Counted from the stretch's first letter, positions 17,353 to 30,330 are shown. The stretch: 64,000 nucleotides of DNA from Actinomycetota bacterium (GCA_018268675.1 JAFDWB010000079.1:61999-125998); one strand, 5' to 3'. Notes: generated by a model from the letters alone, not told the origin. Translations and numbers: made by a program.

Positions 17353-18084
17353 ATGTTGAGGAGGCTGATCGCCGAGATCCGCGCCGACGTGACCGCGGCG
17401 CGGGACCGCGACCCGGCCGCGCAGGGGGTCTCCTCCTTCGAGATCCTGACCAGCTGGGCGGGGGTGCAGGCGCTGCTGGCGCACCGGCTCGCGCACGCGC
17501 TGCGCGGCGCCGGCGTGCCGCTGCTGCCGCGCCTGATCGCCTACCTGACGCGGGCCGTCACCGGGGTCGAGATCCACCCGGCGGCGGAGATCGGCCGGCG
17601 GTTCTTCATCGACCACGGCTCCGGCGTGGTGATCGGCGAGACGGCGAAGATCGGCGACTGCGTGACGCTCTACCAGGGGGTGACGCTGGGCGGCACCGGC
17701 TTCCAGCGCGGCAAGCGCCACCCGACCGTCGGCGACAACGTCACGGTCGGCTCGGGGGCGAAGCTGCTGGGCCCGATCGCGGTCGGCGACGGGGCGAAGA
17801 TCGGCGCCAACACGGTGGTGGTCGAGGACGTGCCGCCGGGCGCGACGGTGGTCGGCAACCCGGGTCACCCGGTGCGGGTCGAAGGCCGCAAGCTGGAAGG
17901 CCCCGACGCCGACTGGATCCACCTCCCGGACCCGATCGCCGACGCGATCAAGGCCCTCTCCGAGCGGATCGCCGAGCTCGAAGCGCGGCTCGCCGAGGTC
18001 GACGGCAGCGCCGATGCGGGGCAGCCGGCGCGCGAGCAGCCGGGGATCAAGCCGCGCACCGGGCGCTCGTCGGCGGGCGGCTGA
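17353..18084 (+). CDS. cysE: serine O-acetyltransferase
   Basis: Makes O-acetylserine, the CysK substrate; the gene starts ten bases after cysK. It is the short, N-terminally reduced form. The left-handed beta-helix (residues about 70-185) has hexapeptide repeats and the catalytic FFIDHGSGVVIGETAKIG with its conserved His and Asp. GGTGFQRGKRHPTVG and GNPGHPVR are also standard. The C-terminal 60 residues are a charged helix and a disordered tail that would carry the CysK-docking end, but the usual terminal Ile is absent (it ends SAGG). Complex formation is therefore uncertain. Confidence 0.94.
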   Translation: MLRRLIAEIRADVTAARDRDPAAQGVSSFEILTSWAGVQALLAHRLAHALRGAGVPLLPRLIAYLTRAVTGVEIHPAAEIGRRFFIDHGSGVVIGETAKIGDCVTLYQGVTLGGTGFQRGKRHPTVGDNVTVGSGAKLLGPIAVGDGAKIGANTVVVEDVPPGATVVGNPGHPVRVEGRKLEGPDADWIHLPDPIADAIKALSERIAELEARLAEVDGSADAGQPAREQPGIKPRTGRSSAGG

Positions 18085-18113
18085 GCGGCCGTGCGGCCGG
18101 CGAAAGGAATCCG

Positions 18114-18704
18114 GTGAGGAGGCGCACCTTCGTCGCGCCCGCGCTGCTGCTGGCGGCGCTCACCGTGGTGGCCTGCGGCGGCGGCGGTTCGGGCGCCGAA
18201 GGCAAGATCGTCGAAACGATCGAAAAGGCGGTGACGACCAGCAAGCCGGCCAACTGTACGAAGCTCGTCACCCAGCGCTTCAACGAACAGAACACCGCGA
18301 GGAAGGGCGAGGCCGCGGTGAAGGCATGCGAAGCGGAAGCGAAATCGGGCGAAGGCAAGGCGAAGGGCGCCAAGGTCTCCAACGTCGCCGTCAACGGCGC
18401 CAAGGCGACCGCGGAAGTCGAATTCGAAGGCGGCTCGCTGGGCGGACAGTCGCTCGAAGTCGCCCTGGTCGAAGCGGGTGGCAACTGGAAGCTCGACCAT
18501 GTCGAAGGCTTCGCCGGCTATGACGGCAAGGCGCTCGCCAAGGCGTTCGAAAAGCAGTTCGAAGAAGAACCGGGCGAACTGAGCCCCAAGCAGGCGAGGT
18601 GCATCTCCGCCAAGATCGCGGGCGCGAGCCAGGCGGAGGCCGAAGAACTGTTCTTCAGCGGTTCGCGCGCACCGATCGTCGAACTGGCCGAAAGCTGCGC
18701 GTAG
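18114..18704 (+). CDS. probable lipoprotein, DUF4878-like
   Basis: 196 residues. The signal peptide ends in a lipobox (ALTVVACGGGG, Cys at residue 21), so it is membrane-anchored outside the cytoplasm. The mature part has an NTF2-like or DUF4878-type pattern (helix, then strands VSNVAVNGAKATAEVEFEG and NWKLDHVEGF). Four further cysteines could form two disulphides. Function unknown. Start GTG, with AAAGGA about five bases upstream. Only two of its Glu codons are GAG; all others are GAA. Confidence 0.75.
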   Translation: MRRRTFVAPALLLAALTVVACGGGGSGAEGKIVETIEKAVTTSKPANCTKLVTQRFNEQNTARKGEAAVKACEAEAKSGEGKAKGAKVSNVAVNGAKATAEVEFEGGSLGGQSLEVALVEAGGNWKLDHVEGFAGYDGKALAKAFEKQFEEEPGELSPKQARCISAKIAGASQAEAEELFFSGSRAPIVELAESCA

Positions 18705-18740
18705 AGCGGCGCGCCGGGAGGCCACGGCCGAGGCCCTGGC

Positions 18741-18746
18741 TATGCT
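18741..18746 (+). promoter_or_regulatory. candidate -10 box of pcrA
   Basis: TATGCT ends six bases before the GTG start at 18753, with no Shine-Dalgarno between. Consistent with a leaderless transcript. Confidence 0.45.
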
Positions 18747-18752
18747 CGGCGG

Positions 18753-22154
<3,402 letters not shown>

Positions 22155-22156
22155 CG

Positions 22157-23014
22157 GTGGCGGCGCGGGTGATCGACGGCAAAGCGGTCGCGGCGGCGGT
22201 CAAAGAGCGGGTCAAGGTCGACGCCGCCGCGTTCGCCGCCGAGTTCGGGCGCCTGCCGGCGCTGGCGACGGTGCTGGTCGGCGAGGACCCGGCCTCCCAG
22301 GTATACGTCGGCGGCAAGCGCAAGGCTTCGGGCGAGGTCGGGATCCGCTCGGTCCACCACGAGCTCGACGCGGCGACCCGCCAGGACGAGCTCGAGCAGC
22401 TGGTCCGCGACCTGAACGCGGACGGCGAGGTCGACGGCATCCTGGTCCAGCTGCCGTTGCCCGACCATCTCGACCCCGACGCCGTGGTGGCGACGATCGA
22501 CCCGGCCAAGGACGTCGACGGGCTCACCCCGGTGAACGCCGGCCTGCTCGCGCACGGGACGCCGGGCCTCGCCCCGTGCACGCCGATGGGGGTGATGGAA
22601 CTGCTCGCCCACGAGGGGGTCGAGCCGGCGGGCGCCGAGGCGGTGGTGATCGGGCGCTCGAAGCTGGTCGGGGTGCCGGTCGCCCGTCTGCTCCTGCTGG
22701 CCAACGCGACCGTGACGATGGCCCACTCGCGCACCCGCGATCTCGACGCCGTCTGCGCCCGCGCCGACGTGCTCGTCGCGGCGGTCGGGGTCCCTCGCCT
22801 GCTCGGCCGGGGGGCGGTGAAGCCCGGTGCGGTGGTGATCGACGTCGGCATCAACCGCACCGAGGAGGGCCTGGTCGGCGACGTCGACTTCGACGCTGCC
22901 GCGGAGGTCGCGGCGGCGATCACGCCGGTCCCCGGCGGGGTCGGCCCGATGACGATCGCGATGCTCCTCCACAACACGCTCCAGGCGGGTCGCGCGCGGA
23001 TGGGGGGCCGGTGA
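22157..23014 (+). CDS. folD: methylenetetrahydrofolate dehydrogenase / cyclohydrolase
   Basis: Bifunctional one-carbon enzyme interconverting 5,10-methylene-, methenyl- and 10-formyl-THF; cytosolic; 285 residues. Motifs: VGEDPASQVYVGGKRKASGE with the catalytic Lys of YVxxK, GILVQLPLPDHL, DVDGL, and VIGRSKLVGVPVA (NADP-binding). PGGVGPMTIAMLLHNT closes it. GTG start; it follows pcrA by two bases and overlaps the next gene at GTGA, so the three are probably co-transcribed. Confidence 0.95.
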   Translation: MAARVIDGKAVAAAVKERVKVDAAAFAAEFGRLPALATVLVGEDPASQVYVGGKRKASGEVGIRSVHHELDAATRQDELEQLVRDLNADGEVDGILVQLPLPDHLDPDAVVATIDPAKDVDGLTPVNAGLLAHGTPGLAPCTPMGVMELLAHEGVEPAGAEAVVIGRSKLVGVPVARLLLLANATVTMAHSRTRDLDAVCARADVLVAAVGVPRLLGRGAVKPGAVVIDVGINRTEEGLVGDVDFDAAAEVAAAITPVPGGVGPMTIAMLLHNTLQAGRARMGGR

Positions 23015-23646
23015 ACCCGGCGGCAGCAGCGGGCGGCGGCCGGGGGAGGCCCGCCGCGAAGGCCCGGCGATCGCCGGGCGGTAAGCGGCGGACGCGCGGC
23101 CGAGGCCGGCCGCGCCGCGTCGCCGCGCCGCTCTCGCGGCTCCGCGTCGGCGAAGCGATCGCGCTCGCGGCGGCGATCCTGCTCTTCGTCCTGATGTTCT
23201 TCGACTGGTTCGGGATCAAGTCGACGGCCGGCGCCGAATCGTTCGCCGGGGTCGTCGGCGGGACCGGCGGCGGCGATGCCTGGCAGACGCTCGAAGTGAT
23301 CCCGCTCTTCCTGATGCTGGCGATCGCGGTCGCGGTCGGCGCGGCGATCCTGCGTCTGAGCTGCTCGGACTGGAAGCCCGCGATCCCGCCCGCCGCCGCC
23401 GTCTGCGTGCTCGGCCTCCTCGCGGCGCTCCTGATCCTGATCCGGATCCTCGCGCCGCCCGGCCCGCCCGGGGAACTCTCCGAACTCGCCTTCGAATCGA
23501 CCTTGAAGCTCCCGATTTTCCTCGCCCTCGCCGCCGCCCTCGGCATCGCATACGGCGGCCGGCGGGCGATGGCGGAGGAAGGCACCTCCTTCGCCGCGAT
23601 CGCGAAGAAGCTCGAGTCGCCGTCTCGCACGCGCCGCGGGCCCTGA
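23011..23646 (+). CDS. four-helix membrane protein, unknown function
   Basis: 211 residues. Residues 1-45 are very basic and disordered (Arg/Gly/Pro-rich). Four membrane helices follow, roughly at 50-67, 98-118, 127-147 and 168-185. After the first helix is a Gly/Ala loop predicted outside. Similar small proteins occur in actinobacteria as unnamed membrane proteins. The GTG start overlaps the folD stop by four bases, implying translational coupling, but the function cannot be inferred from folD. Confidence 0.65.
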   Translation: MNPAAAAGGGRGRPAAKARRSPGGKRRTRGRGRPRRVAAPLSRLRVGEAIALAAAILLFVLMFFDWFGIKSTAGAESFAGVVGGTGGGDAWQTLEVIPLFLMLAIAVAVGAAILRLSCSDWKPAIPPAAAVCVLGLLAALLILIRILAPPGPPGELSELAFESTLKLPIFLALAAALGIAYGGRRAMAEEGTSFAAIAKKLESPSRTRRGP

Positions 23647-23689
23647 GGCGCGGTCGCGAAGGCTGGCGGCCCGGCTGGGACACGGCACC

Positions 23690-23695
23690 TAGAAT
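23690..23695 (+). promoter_or_regulatory. candidate -10 box of gatCAB
   Basis: TAGAAT ends six bases before the GTG start of gatC at 23702. It fits a leaderless start for the operon. Confidence 0.5.
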
Positions 23696-23701
23696 CACCC
23701 C

Positions 23702-23995
23702 GTGATCGATCGCGAGCAGGTACTCCACGTCGCGCGGCTGGCGCGTCTGCGGCTCGACGAGGCCGAGGTCGAGACGATGGCCGGGGAGCTCTCGGGGATC
23801 CTCGGGCACGTCGACCGGATCAGAGGCCTCGACCTCGCGGGGGTCGAGCCGACCTCGCACGTCGTCCAGCTGGAGAACGTGCTGCGCGACGACGTTGCCT
23901 GGACGAGCCTGCCGTCCGCGGTCGCGCTCGCCTCGGCGCCGGAGCCGTTCGAAGGTGCCTTCCGCGCCCCCTCGCCGCAGGCCGACGCCGACTGA
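23702..23995 (+). CDS. gatC: Asp/Glu-tRNA amidotransferase subunit C
   Basis: 97-residue subunit that wraps GatA and GatB and stabilises the complex. The family pattern is clear: [28 protein letters not shown], then [17 protein letters not shown]. The C-terminus is rich in Pro/Ala and ends by overlapping the gatA start (TGATG). It is the first gene of gatC-gatA-gatB. Confidence 0.94.
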   Translation: MIDREQVLHVARLARLRLDEAEVETMAGELSGILGHVDRIRGLDLAGVEPTSHVVQLENVLRDDVAWTSLPSAVALASAPEPFEGAFRAPSPQADAD

Positions 23996-25548
23996 TGGCC
24001 GACCTGCTCGACCTGTCCGTCGCCGCGGCGGCGGCGAAGATCGCCGCGGGCGAGGTCTCCGCCGCGGAGTACGGGGCGGCCTGGCAGGCCGCCGCCGCCG
24101 CCGATGACCTGAATGCCTACCTCTGGACCGCCGACGAGGGCTCCTTCGCCGAACCCGACTGGAACGGCGAGGGGGAGAGCGCCCCGGCGGGCGCGGGCGA
24201 GGCGACGCCGTACGGCTCGAACGGCCCGGCGCCCGCCGACTCGGGGCCGCTGGCCGGCGTGCCGATCGCGATCAAGGACATCTTCACCACGCAAGGCATC
24301 CCGACCACCGCCGGGTCGAAGATCCTCGAGGGCTATCGCCCGCCCTACACCGCGTCCGCGGTGCGCAAGCTCACGGCGGCCGGCGCCCAGGTGCTCGGCA
24401 AGACCAACATGGACGAGTTCGCGATGGGCTCCTCGAACGAGAACTCGGCCTACGGGCCGGTGCGTAACCCCTGGGACCGCGGCCGCGTCCCCGGCGGCTC
24501 CTCCGGCGGCTCGGCGGCGGCGGTTGCGGGCGGCCTCGCCCCGGCGGCGCTCGGCACCGACACCGGCGGCTCGATCCGCCAGCCCGCCTCACTCTGCGGC
24601 ATCGTCGGCCTGAAGCCGACCTACGGCGCGATCTCCCGCTTCGGCATGATCGCCTTCGCCTCTTCGCTCGACCAGTGCGGCCCGTTGACCCGCGACGTCA
24701 CCGACGCGGCGCTCCTGCTCGGCGTCCTCGAGGGGAAGGACCCGCTCGACTCGACCTCGGTCGGCCTCGACGGCGGCATCTCGATGCCCACCCTCGAGAG
24801 CCTCGCGGGTCTGCGCTTCGGCGTCCCCGCGGAGATCGCCGACGCGGCGCTCGACCCCGGCGTGCGCGCCGTCTTCGAGGCGACGATCGCGCGGATCGAG
24901 GAGCTCGGCGGGGCCGTCGCCGAGGTCCACCTGCCGCACGCCGAGCACGGCATCTCCGCCTACTACGTGATCGCCCCGGCCGAGGCCTCCTCGAACCTCG
25001 CCCGCTACGACGGCGTCCGCTACGGCCGGCGCGCGGGGGGCGACGGGGATCTGGTCGAGATGTATGAGGCGACCCGCTCGGAGGGCTTCGGCGCCGAGGT
25101 CAAGCGGCGGATCATGCTCGGCACCTACGCCCTCTCCTCCGGCTACTACGACGCCTACTACGGCCAGGCGCAGAAGGTGCGCACCCGGATTGCGGGCGAC
25201 TTCGACGCCGCCTTCGAGGACGTCGATCTCGTCGTCACCCCGACCTCGCCCTCGGTGGCGTTCGGGCTGGGGGAGAAGACCGCCGATCCCCTCGCCATGT
25301 ACCTCAACGATTTCTTCACCGTGCCGATGAGCCTCGCCGGCATCCCGGCGATCTCGATCCCGGCCGGGCTGGCGGCGCCGGAGGGTGCGGCCGACGGCGC
25401 GCCGCGGCTTCCGGTCGGCTTCCAGATCGCCGCCCCCGCCTTCGCCGAGCAGAAGCTGCTGGAGGCCGCGCACGCGCTCGAGGGCGCGCTCGGCTTCGCC
25501 GCCGCGGCGGGCGACGCGGCCCCCTGGAAGGGAGGCGCCGGTGGCTGA
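23995..25548 (+). CDS. gatA: Asp/Glu-tRNA amidotransferase subunit A
   Basis: Glutaminase subunit releasing ammonia for transamidation of Glu-tRNA-Gln or Asp-tRNA-Asn. The amidase catalytic triad is K94 (AIKDIF), S169 (cis-Ser in [10 protein letters not shown]) and S193 ([11 protein letters not shown]), with the same spacing as characterised GatA. It has 517 residues. About 25 extra residues (Gly/Glu/Ala-rich, about 50-75) are inserted before [12 protein letters not shown] compared with the usual N-terminus. Its end overlaps gatB by eight bases. Confidence 0.96.
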   Translation: MADLLDLSVAAAAAKIAAGEVSAAEYGAAWQAAAAADDLNAYLWTADEGSFAEPDWNGEGESAPAGAGEATPYGSNGPAPADSGPLAGVPIAIKDIFTTQGIPTTAGSKILEGYRPPYTASAVRKLTAAGAQVLGKTNMDEFAMGSSNENSAYGPVRNPWDRGRVPGGSSGGSAAAVAGGLAPAALGTDTGGSIRQPASLCGIVGLKPTYGAISRFGMIAFASSLDQCGPLTRDVTDAALLLGVLEGKDPLDSTSVGLDGGISMPTLESLAGLRFGVPAEIADAALDPGVRAVFEATIARIEELGGAVAEVHLPHAEHGISAYYVIAPAEASSNLARYDGVRYGRRAGGDGDLVEMYEATRSEGFGAEVKRRIMLGTYALSSGYYDAYYGQAQKVRTRIAGDFDAAFEDVDLVVTPTSPSVAFGLGEKTADPLAMYLNDFFTVPMSLAGIPAISIPAGLAAPEGAADGAPRLPVGFQIAAPAFAEQKLLEAAHALEGALGFAAAAGDAAPWKGGAGG

Positions 25549-26974
25549 GCTGGAGGCGGTGATCGGCCTCGAGATACACGTGCAGCTCTCGACCCGCTCG
25601 AAGATGTTCTGCGGCTGCGCGGTCAGCTTCGGCGACGAGCCGAACGTCCACACCTGCCCGATCTGCCTCGCCCACCCCGGCGTCCTGCCGGTCCCCAACG
25701 AGGAGGCGATCCGCTCCGCCTTGAAGATCGGCCTGGCGCTCGACTGCGAGATCGCGCCGCGCTCGATCTTCCACCGCAAGAACTACTTCTACCCCGACAA
25801 CCCGAAGGCCTACCAGATCAGCCAGTACGACGTGCCGATCTGCGGGCCCGGCAGGCTCGGCGAGGTCCGCATCACGCGCGCCCACCTCGAGGAGGACGCG
25901 GCGAAGACGATCCACGTCGGCGCCTCGGGGCGCATCCACGGCTCCGCCGCCTCGCTGGTCGACTTCAACCGCGCCGGGACGCCGCTGGTCGAGATCGTCA
26001 CCGAGCCCGACCTGCGGAGCGCCGCCGACGCCGCCGACTGGGCGCGCCTGCTGCGCGAGACGGTGCGCCAGCTCGGCGTCTCCGACGTGAACATGGAGGA
26101 GGGGAGCCTGCGGGTCGACGCCAACGTCTCGGTGCGCCCCGCCGGGTCGACCGAGCTCGGCACCAAGACCGAGCTGAAGAACATGAACTCGTTCCGCTTC
26201 CTCCAGCGCGGGATCGAAGCCGAGCTGGGGCGCCAGCGCGAGGTGATCGGCGCGGGGGGGAGGGTCGAACAGGAGACGCTCCACTTCGACCCGGCGAGCG
26301 GCGATCTGACCCCGCTGCGCTCGAAGGAGGAAGCGCACGACTATCGCTACTTCCCGGAGCCCGACCTGGTCGCGATCGCGCCGACCGCGGCGATGCTGGC
26401 CGAGGCGCGCGAGTCGCTGCCGGAGCTGCCCGCGGCGCGCATGGCCCGCTACGAAGCCGAGCTCGGGCTCGATGAGGCGCAGGCGCGCCTGCTGGCCGGC
26501 GACCCGGAGCAGGCCGGGTACTTCGAGGCCGTGGTCGCCGCGGTCGGCGAGGCGGCCGAGCCGCGCGTCGTCGCCAACTGGGTGACCGGGGACCTGACCG
26601 CGGCCCTGCGCGCGTCCGAAGACGCCGAGCGCCCCGAAGCGGGCCCGCTGGCCGACCTGATCGGCGCCGTCGCCTCGAAGCAGGTGTCCCACGCGGGCGG
26701 CAAACAGGTGCTGGCGATCCTGGTCGCCGACGGCGACGCCGACGTGGCCGAGATCGTCGAGCGCGAGGGCCTCGCCCAGATCGGGGGCGACGACGGCGAG
26801 CTGGCCGGCATCGTCGCCGCCGCGATCGCCGCCGACCCAGATGCGGCTCAGCAGATCCGTTCGGGAAACGGAAAGGCCATCGGAGCCATTGTCGGCGCCG
26901 TGATGCGAGAGACGAAAGGGCGCGCGGATGGCGGCGAGGTCAATCGCTTGATCCGCGAGCAACTCGGGATGTAG
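25541..26974 (+). CDS. gatB: Asp/Glu-tRNA amidotransferase subunit B
   Basis: Kinase/amidotransferase subunit that activates the tRNA-bound Glu or Asp. It begins [20 protein letters not shown], as all GatB do, and has the [16 protein letters not shown] zinc-site region, [15 protein letters not shown], and [13 protein letters not shown] residues. The C-terminal helical YqeY-like tail binds tRNA. 477 residues, GTG start overlapping gatA. The gene set implies that at least one of Gln-tRNA or Asn-tRNA is made indirectly here. Confidence 0.96.
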   Translation: MAELEAVIGLEIHVQLSTRSKMFCGCAVSFGDEPNVHTCPICLAHPGVLPVPNEEAIRSALKIGLALDCEIAPRSIFHRKNYFYPDNPKAYQISQYDVPICGPGRLGEVRITRAHLEEDAAKTIHVGASGRIHGSAASLVDFNRAGTPLVEIVTEPDLRSAADAADWARLLRETVRQLGVSDVNMEEGSLRVDANVSVRPAGSTELGTKTELKNMNSFRFLQRGIEAELGRQREVIGAGGRVEQETLHFDPASGDLTPLRSKEEAHDYRYFPEPDLVAIAPTAAMLAEARESLPELPAARMARYEAELGLDEAQARLLAGDPEQAGYFEAVVAAVGEAAEPRVVANWVTGDLTAALRASEDAERPEAGPLADLIGAVASKQVSHAGGKQVLAILVADGDADVAEIVEREGLAQIGGDDGELAGIVAAAIAADPDAAQQIRSGNGKAIGAIVGAVMRETKGRADGGEVNRLIREQLGM

Positions 26975-26996
26975 TACCCACGTTGCATCTCGCACT

Positions 26997-27015
26997 TTGT
27001 AACAACTTGTTACAA
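26997..27015. promoter_or_regulatory. Rex-like palindromic operator before ndh
   Basis: TTGTAACAA-C-TTGTTACAA is a perfect 9-bp inverted repeat just upstream of the ndh -10 (TAAGTT, 27021-27026, six bases before the ATG). It covers the expected -35 region. It resembles the Rex consensus TTGTGAN6TCACAA in its outer TTGT/ACAA, and Rex represses ndh in several Gram-positive bacteria. The inner bases differ from consensus, so another regulator is possible. Confidence 0.6.
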
Positions 27016-27032
27016 GCTGCTAAGTTGGGTCC

Positions 27033-28304
27033 ATGGCTTGGAACGTAGTCATCGCCGGCGGTGGATTCGGGGGGCTCGCCGCCGCGCGGGAGCTCGAGCG
27101 AACCCTGCCGAAGCAGTCGGCGCGGCTGCTCCTCGTCAACGAGACGAACTTCTCGACCTACACGCCGTTCCTGCCCGAGGCCGCCGCCGGGACGCTCGAG
27201 CCGCGGCACGTGGTGACGCCGTTGCGCGACATCCTCCACCGGACCTACATCCGCCTCGGCGAGATCGTCGGCCACGACCCGGCGGCGAAGACGGTCGACC
27301 TGCGGCCGAAAAGCGGCGCGGCCGAGACGATCCCCTACGACCAGCTGCTGTTGGCGCTGGGCTCGGTGTCGCGGACGCTGCCGATCCCCGGGCTGACCGA
27401 GCACGCGGTCGGCTTCAAGGGCCTCGCCGACGCGATCTGGCTCCGCAACCGGATCGTCGAGAACCTCGAGGAAGCCAACGCGACGGCGGAGCACGGGCGG
27501 CGCGAGGAACTGCTCACCTTCGTCTTCGTCGGCGGCGGTTATGCCGGACTCGAGGCGCTGGCCGAGCTCCAGGACTTCGCCGCCGACGCGATGGACAGCT
27601 ACCCGCGCGCCCGGCTGCACGGCATGCGCTGGATCCTGGTCGAGGCGGCGTCGCGGGTGCTGCCGGAGATCGACGAGGAGCTGGCCGACTACGCCCTGCG
27701 CGAGCTGCGCGGCCGCGGCATCGACATCAAGCTGGACACAGAGCTGCGGGAGGTCGGGCCGAGCTCGGTGACGCTCTCGACCGGCGAGGTGGTGCCGACC
27801 AACACCGTCGTCTGGACCGCGGGCGTCGCCCCGGCGCCGGTGCTGAAGGACCTGAACCTGCCGCTCGACGAGCGGGGGCGGGTGCCGGTGGACGACCACC
27901 TGCGCGTCGCCGGGCTCGACTCGGTCTGGGCGATCGGCGACTGTGCCGCCGCCCCCGACCCGCGCGGCGGCCTCTGCCCGCCGACCGCCCAGCACGCGGT
28001 GCGCCAGGGCCCGGTGGCGGCCCGCAACATCGCCGCCGAGCTGGGGATCGGCTCGCCCGCGGCGTTCGAGTACCGCAGCGAGGCCTCCTTCGTGAACCTC
28101 GGCCGCTACAAGGCGGTCGGCCGGATCGGCGACCGCAAGATGCGCGGCTTCCCCGCCTGGTTCCTCGCCCGCAGCTACCACATGAGCCAGATCCCGGGCT
28201 ACTCGCGCAAGGTCCACGCGGTGCTCGACTGGACCGCCAGCCTGCCGTTCAAGCGCGACATCGCCGAGCTCGGCTCGGCGGCGCGGCCGAAACGCCTCGG
28301 CTGA
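27033..28304 (+). CDS. ndh: type II NADH dehydrogenase (NDH-2)
   Basis: Single-subunit, non-proton-pumping NADH:menaquinone oxidoreductase on the inner face of the membrane; 423 residues. FAD-binding IAGGGFGGLAAA at residues 7-18 and the NADH-binding FVGGGYAGLEAL near 168. The VWTAGVAPAPVL and WAIGDCAA motifs are typical. The quinone-side helix QHAVRQGPVAARNI is present. The C-terminus ends in a basic amphipathic segment that would attach to the membrane. The menaquinone it needs is made by the men genes at 40-48 kb. Confidence 0.94.
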   Translation: MAWNVVIAGGGFGGLAAARELERTLPKQSARLLLVNETNFSTYTPFLPEAAAGTLEPRHVVTPLRDILHRTYIRLGEIVGHDPAAKTVDLRPKSGAAETIPYDQLLLALGSVSRTLPIPGLTEHAVGFKGLADAIWLRNRIVENLEEANATAEHGRREELLTFVFVGGGYAGLEALAELQDFAADAMDSYPRARLHGMRWILVEAASRVLPEIDEELADYALRELRGRGIDIKLDTELREVGPSSVTLSTGEVVPTNTVVWTAGVAPAPVLKDLNLPLDERGRVPVDDHLRVAGLDSVWAIGDCAAAPDPRGGLCPPTAQHAVRQGPVAARNIAAELGIGSPAAFEYRSEASFVNLGRYKAVGRIGDRKMRGFPAWFLARSYHMSQIPGYSRKVHAVLDWTASLPFKRDIAELGSAARPKRLG

Positions 28305-28325
28305 GCGCCGGTGCGCCGCGGCGCG

Positions 28326-28961
28326 CTATTCGACCGTGATCGTCGCTTCCATGCCTTCTTCGGCGTGGTGGTAGAGGTTGCACCACATCCGGTAGCGGCC
28401 CGGTTCGACTTCGACCGATTTCGTCTTCTGTTCGCCCGGCGCGGTGACCGGGATTTCGACGATCGCGCCGAGCGGTTCGCCGCTCGGGCCGACCTTCTGC
28501 ATGCTCATGTCGTGGGGGTCTTCGCCTTTGTTGTTGAGCTGCACGGTGAGCGCGCCGGGGCGCACGGTCTGGCGCGAGAGCGTGTAGCTCTTGTGCCCGC
28601 CGTGGTCGTCGGCGGCGACGCCGATCGCGTTGGCTTCCGGTTCGGGTTCTCCGGCGGGCGGGCCGCTCGGTGGGGCCGGCGCTTCGCCGGGCGGGGTCGG
28701 GGCGCTCGTCGATGGCGGGGTGACCCCACCCGGGGTCGTCGAGCCGGGGCCGTCTGACGAGCTCCCTGGGCGGCACGTCCGGTAGTGCCTGACCCGAACG
28801 ACCGGCGTGCGCTTGCCGTGCCGTTTCACGTGGACGACGACGCGTTTGGTGTGCTTGACGCAGATGGTCGCGGCGTGCGCGTCGCCGGTCGGCCGCCCGC
28901 CCGCCAGGGACGCGAGCGCCACCGCCAGGACCACGAACGCCACGATCCCGCGCCCCGACAT
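28326..28961 (-). CDS. exported cupredoxin-domain protein
   Basis: 211 residues: a signal peptide (about 1-30, ending DAHA-A), then a basic His-containing segment (CVKHTKRVVVHVKRHGKR) flanked by two cysteines. A Pro/Gly/Ser linker (about 68-112) leads to a C-terminal plastocyanin-like domain. Type 1 copper ligands are visible as DPHDMSM (His) and MWCNLYHHAEEGM (Cys, His, Met). It should carry one-electron copper chemistry outside the cytoplasm. Directly adjoins the DUF1501 gene (start of this one follows that stop without a gap), so it is the last gene of a three-gene operon. Confidence 0.82.
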   Translation of the reverse strand: MSGRGIVAFVVLAVALASLAGGRPTGDAHAATICVKHTKRVVVHVKRHGKRTPVVRVRHYRTCRPGSSSDGPGSTTPGGVTPPSTSAPTPPGEAPAPPSGPPAGEPEPEANAIGVAADDHGGHKSYTLSRQTVRPGALTVQLNNKGEDPHDMSMQKVGPSGEPLGAIVEIPVTAPGEQKTKSVEVEPGRYRMWCNLYHHAEEGMEATITVE

Positions 28962-30314
28962 CTACGCCTTCACCAGCTGCGGGCGTTCGAAGCCTTCCGC
29001 GCCCGGGATCACCTGGGCCGCGTCGAAGCCGAGCCACTGCTCCAGCAGCGAGCAGTACATGCCGCGGAAGTCGCTGGTGACGCGTAGGTTTTCGTCTTCG
29101 TCGAGCTGCGCGAGGCCGGGGAACTCGCCGACCATCGTCCCCTGGGCCTTGGAGCCGACGACGAAGGCGCAGCCCGCGGCGCCGTGGTCGGTCCCGGACG
29201 AGCCGTTCTCCTGCGGCCGGCGGCCGAACTCGCTCCACAGCTCGATCAGCACCCGGTCCTGGAGGCCGCGCGCTTCGAGGTCGCGCTGGAAGGCGAGGAT
29301 CCCGGCGCACGTTTCGGTCAGGTACTTGCCGAGGTCTTCGGCCTCGTCTGAGTGGGTGTCGTAGCCGCCCGCGGCGTTCAGCGTCACCACCCGCACCGGC
29401 AGGCCCCGGGCGAGATAGTTGGCGAGTCCGGCGAGCTTGTGCGCGAATTCGGTCTGCGGATAGGCGACCGGGCTTTCGATCGCCCCGACGCCGCCGAGCT
29501 CCTCGCGCAGCTGCTCGGTCTGGGCGGTGGCGCGGCGGACCTGGAGCAGGGCGGGCGAGTCGGAAGGCAGCGAGCCGAACTTGGCGAAGCTCCTGAACAT
29601 CTCGGCGTCGATCGGGCTGTCGACATGCGACCACATTTCGTAGGAGTCGACGCTGTCGATCGCCGCGACCGGCTTTTCCAGGGTGGCGATCGTCGGCGAG
29701 AGCGTGCCGTCCATCGAGAGCCCCTGGAGCGGGTTTTCGGCGTCGCCCGCGAGGTCGATGTAGCGACCCAGCCAGCCCGCGTGCTGGCCGATGTCGAGCT
29801 CGCCGATCTCGTAGTAGTGGCGGGAGGTGAAGTGCGACTGGTCGGGGTGTTCGTAGCCGATCGCCGGGAAGGCGGAGACCTTGCCCTCGGCGTGCAGGGT
29901 CGCCAGCGGCGCGGCCCCGGGGTGCCACTGGAGGCGGGTGTCCTCGGTGAAGGTCGGCCCGGCGCCGGGCGCCTGCTTCAGGGTCGGCCGCAGCGAGGGG
30001 TAGAGCGGGTCGCCGACCGGGGCGAGCACGCTGAGCGCGTCGATGCCGCCTTCGAAGAAGACCGAGACCAGGACCTTCTCCGGCTGCGCCGCCTGCGCGA
30101 TGCCCCGCTCAAAGGCGGAGATCGGGATCTTCGTCGCCCCGTAGACGGCGAGCGCCAGGCCCGCGGTGCGGGAGAGGAGGCGGCGGCGGGTGAGGCCGGT
30201 CCCGGCCGGCTCGGGCATCCCCGGCTCGATCGCCGGCAGGCCGCGCCCGGCTTCGGCGGCGACGCCGCGCAGGAGCTGGGCGCGGGTGAAGTCGTTGCAG
30301 CATTCGTGACTCAT
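28962..30314 (-). CDS. DUF1501 family protein, Tat-exported
   Basis: 450 residues. The twin-arginine signal is TRRRLLSRTAGLALAVYG (about 43-60). The body is the DUF1501 sulfatase-like fold: SVFFEGGIDALSVLAPVGDPLY near the start, HPDQSHFTSRHYYE in the middle, and IELWSEFGRRPQENGSSGTDHG near the end, which provides likely metal ligands (Glu, Asp, His). DUF1501 and DUF1800 proteins are habitually paired; their substrate is unknown. It is the middle gene, starting 16 bases after the DUF1800 stop. Glu is mostly GAA. Confidence 0.85.
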   Translation of the reverse strand: MSHECCNDFTRAQLLRGVAAEAGRGLPAIEPGMPEPAGTGLTRRRLLSRTAGLALAVYGATKIPISAFERGIAQAAQPEKVLVSVFFEGGIDALSVLAPVGDPLYPSLRPTLKQAPGAGPTFTEDTRLQWHPGAAPLATLHAEGKVSAFPAIGYEHPDQSHFTSRHYYEIGELDIGQHAGWLGRYIDLAGDAENPLQGLSMDGTLSPTIATLEKPVAAIDSVDSYEMWSHVDSPIDAEMFRSFAKFGSLPSDSPALLQVRRATAQTEQLREELGGVGAIESPVAYPQTEFAHKLAGLANYLARGLPVRVVTLNAAGGYDTHSDEAEDLGKYLTETCAGILAFQRDLEARGLQDRVLIELWSEFGRRPQENGSSGTDHGAAGCAFVVGSKAQGTMVGEFPGLAQLDEDENLRVTSDFRGMYCSLLEQWLGFDAAQVIPGAEGFERPQLVKA

Positions 30315-30330
30315 CGGTCTTCTATCCGGC

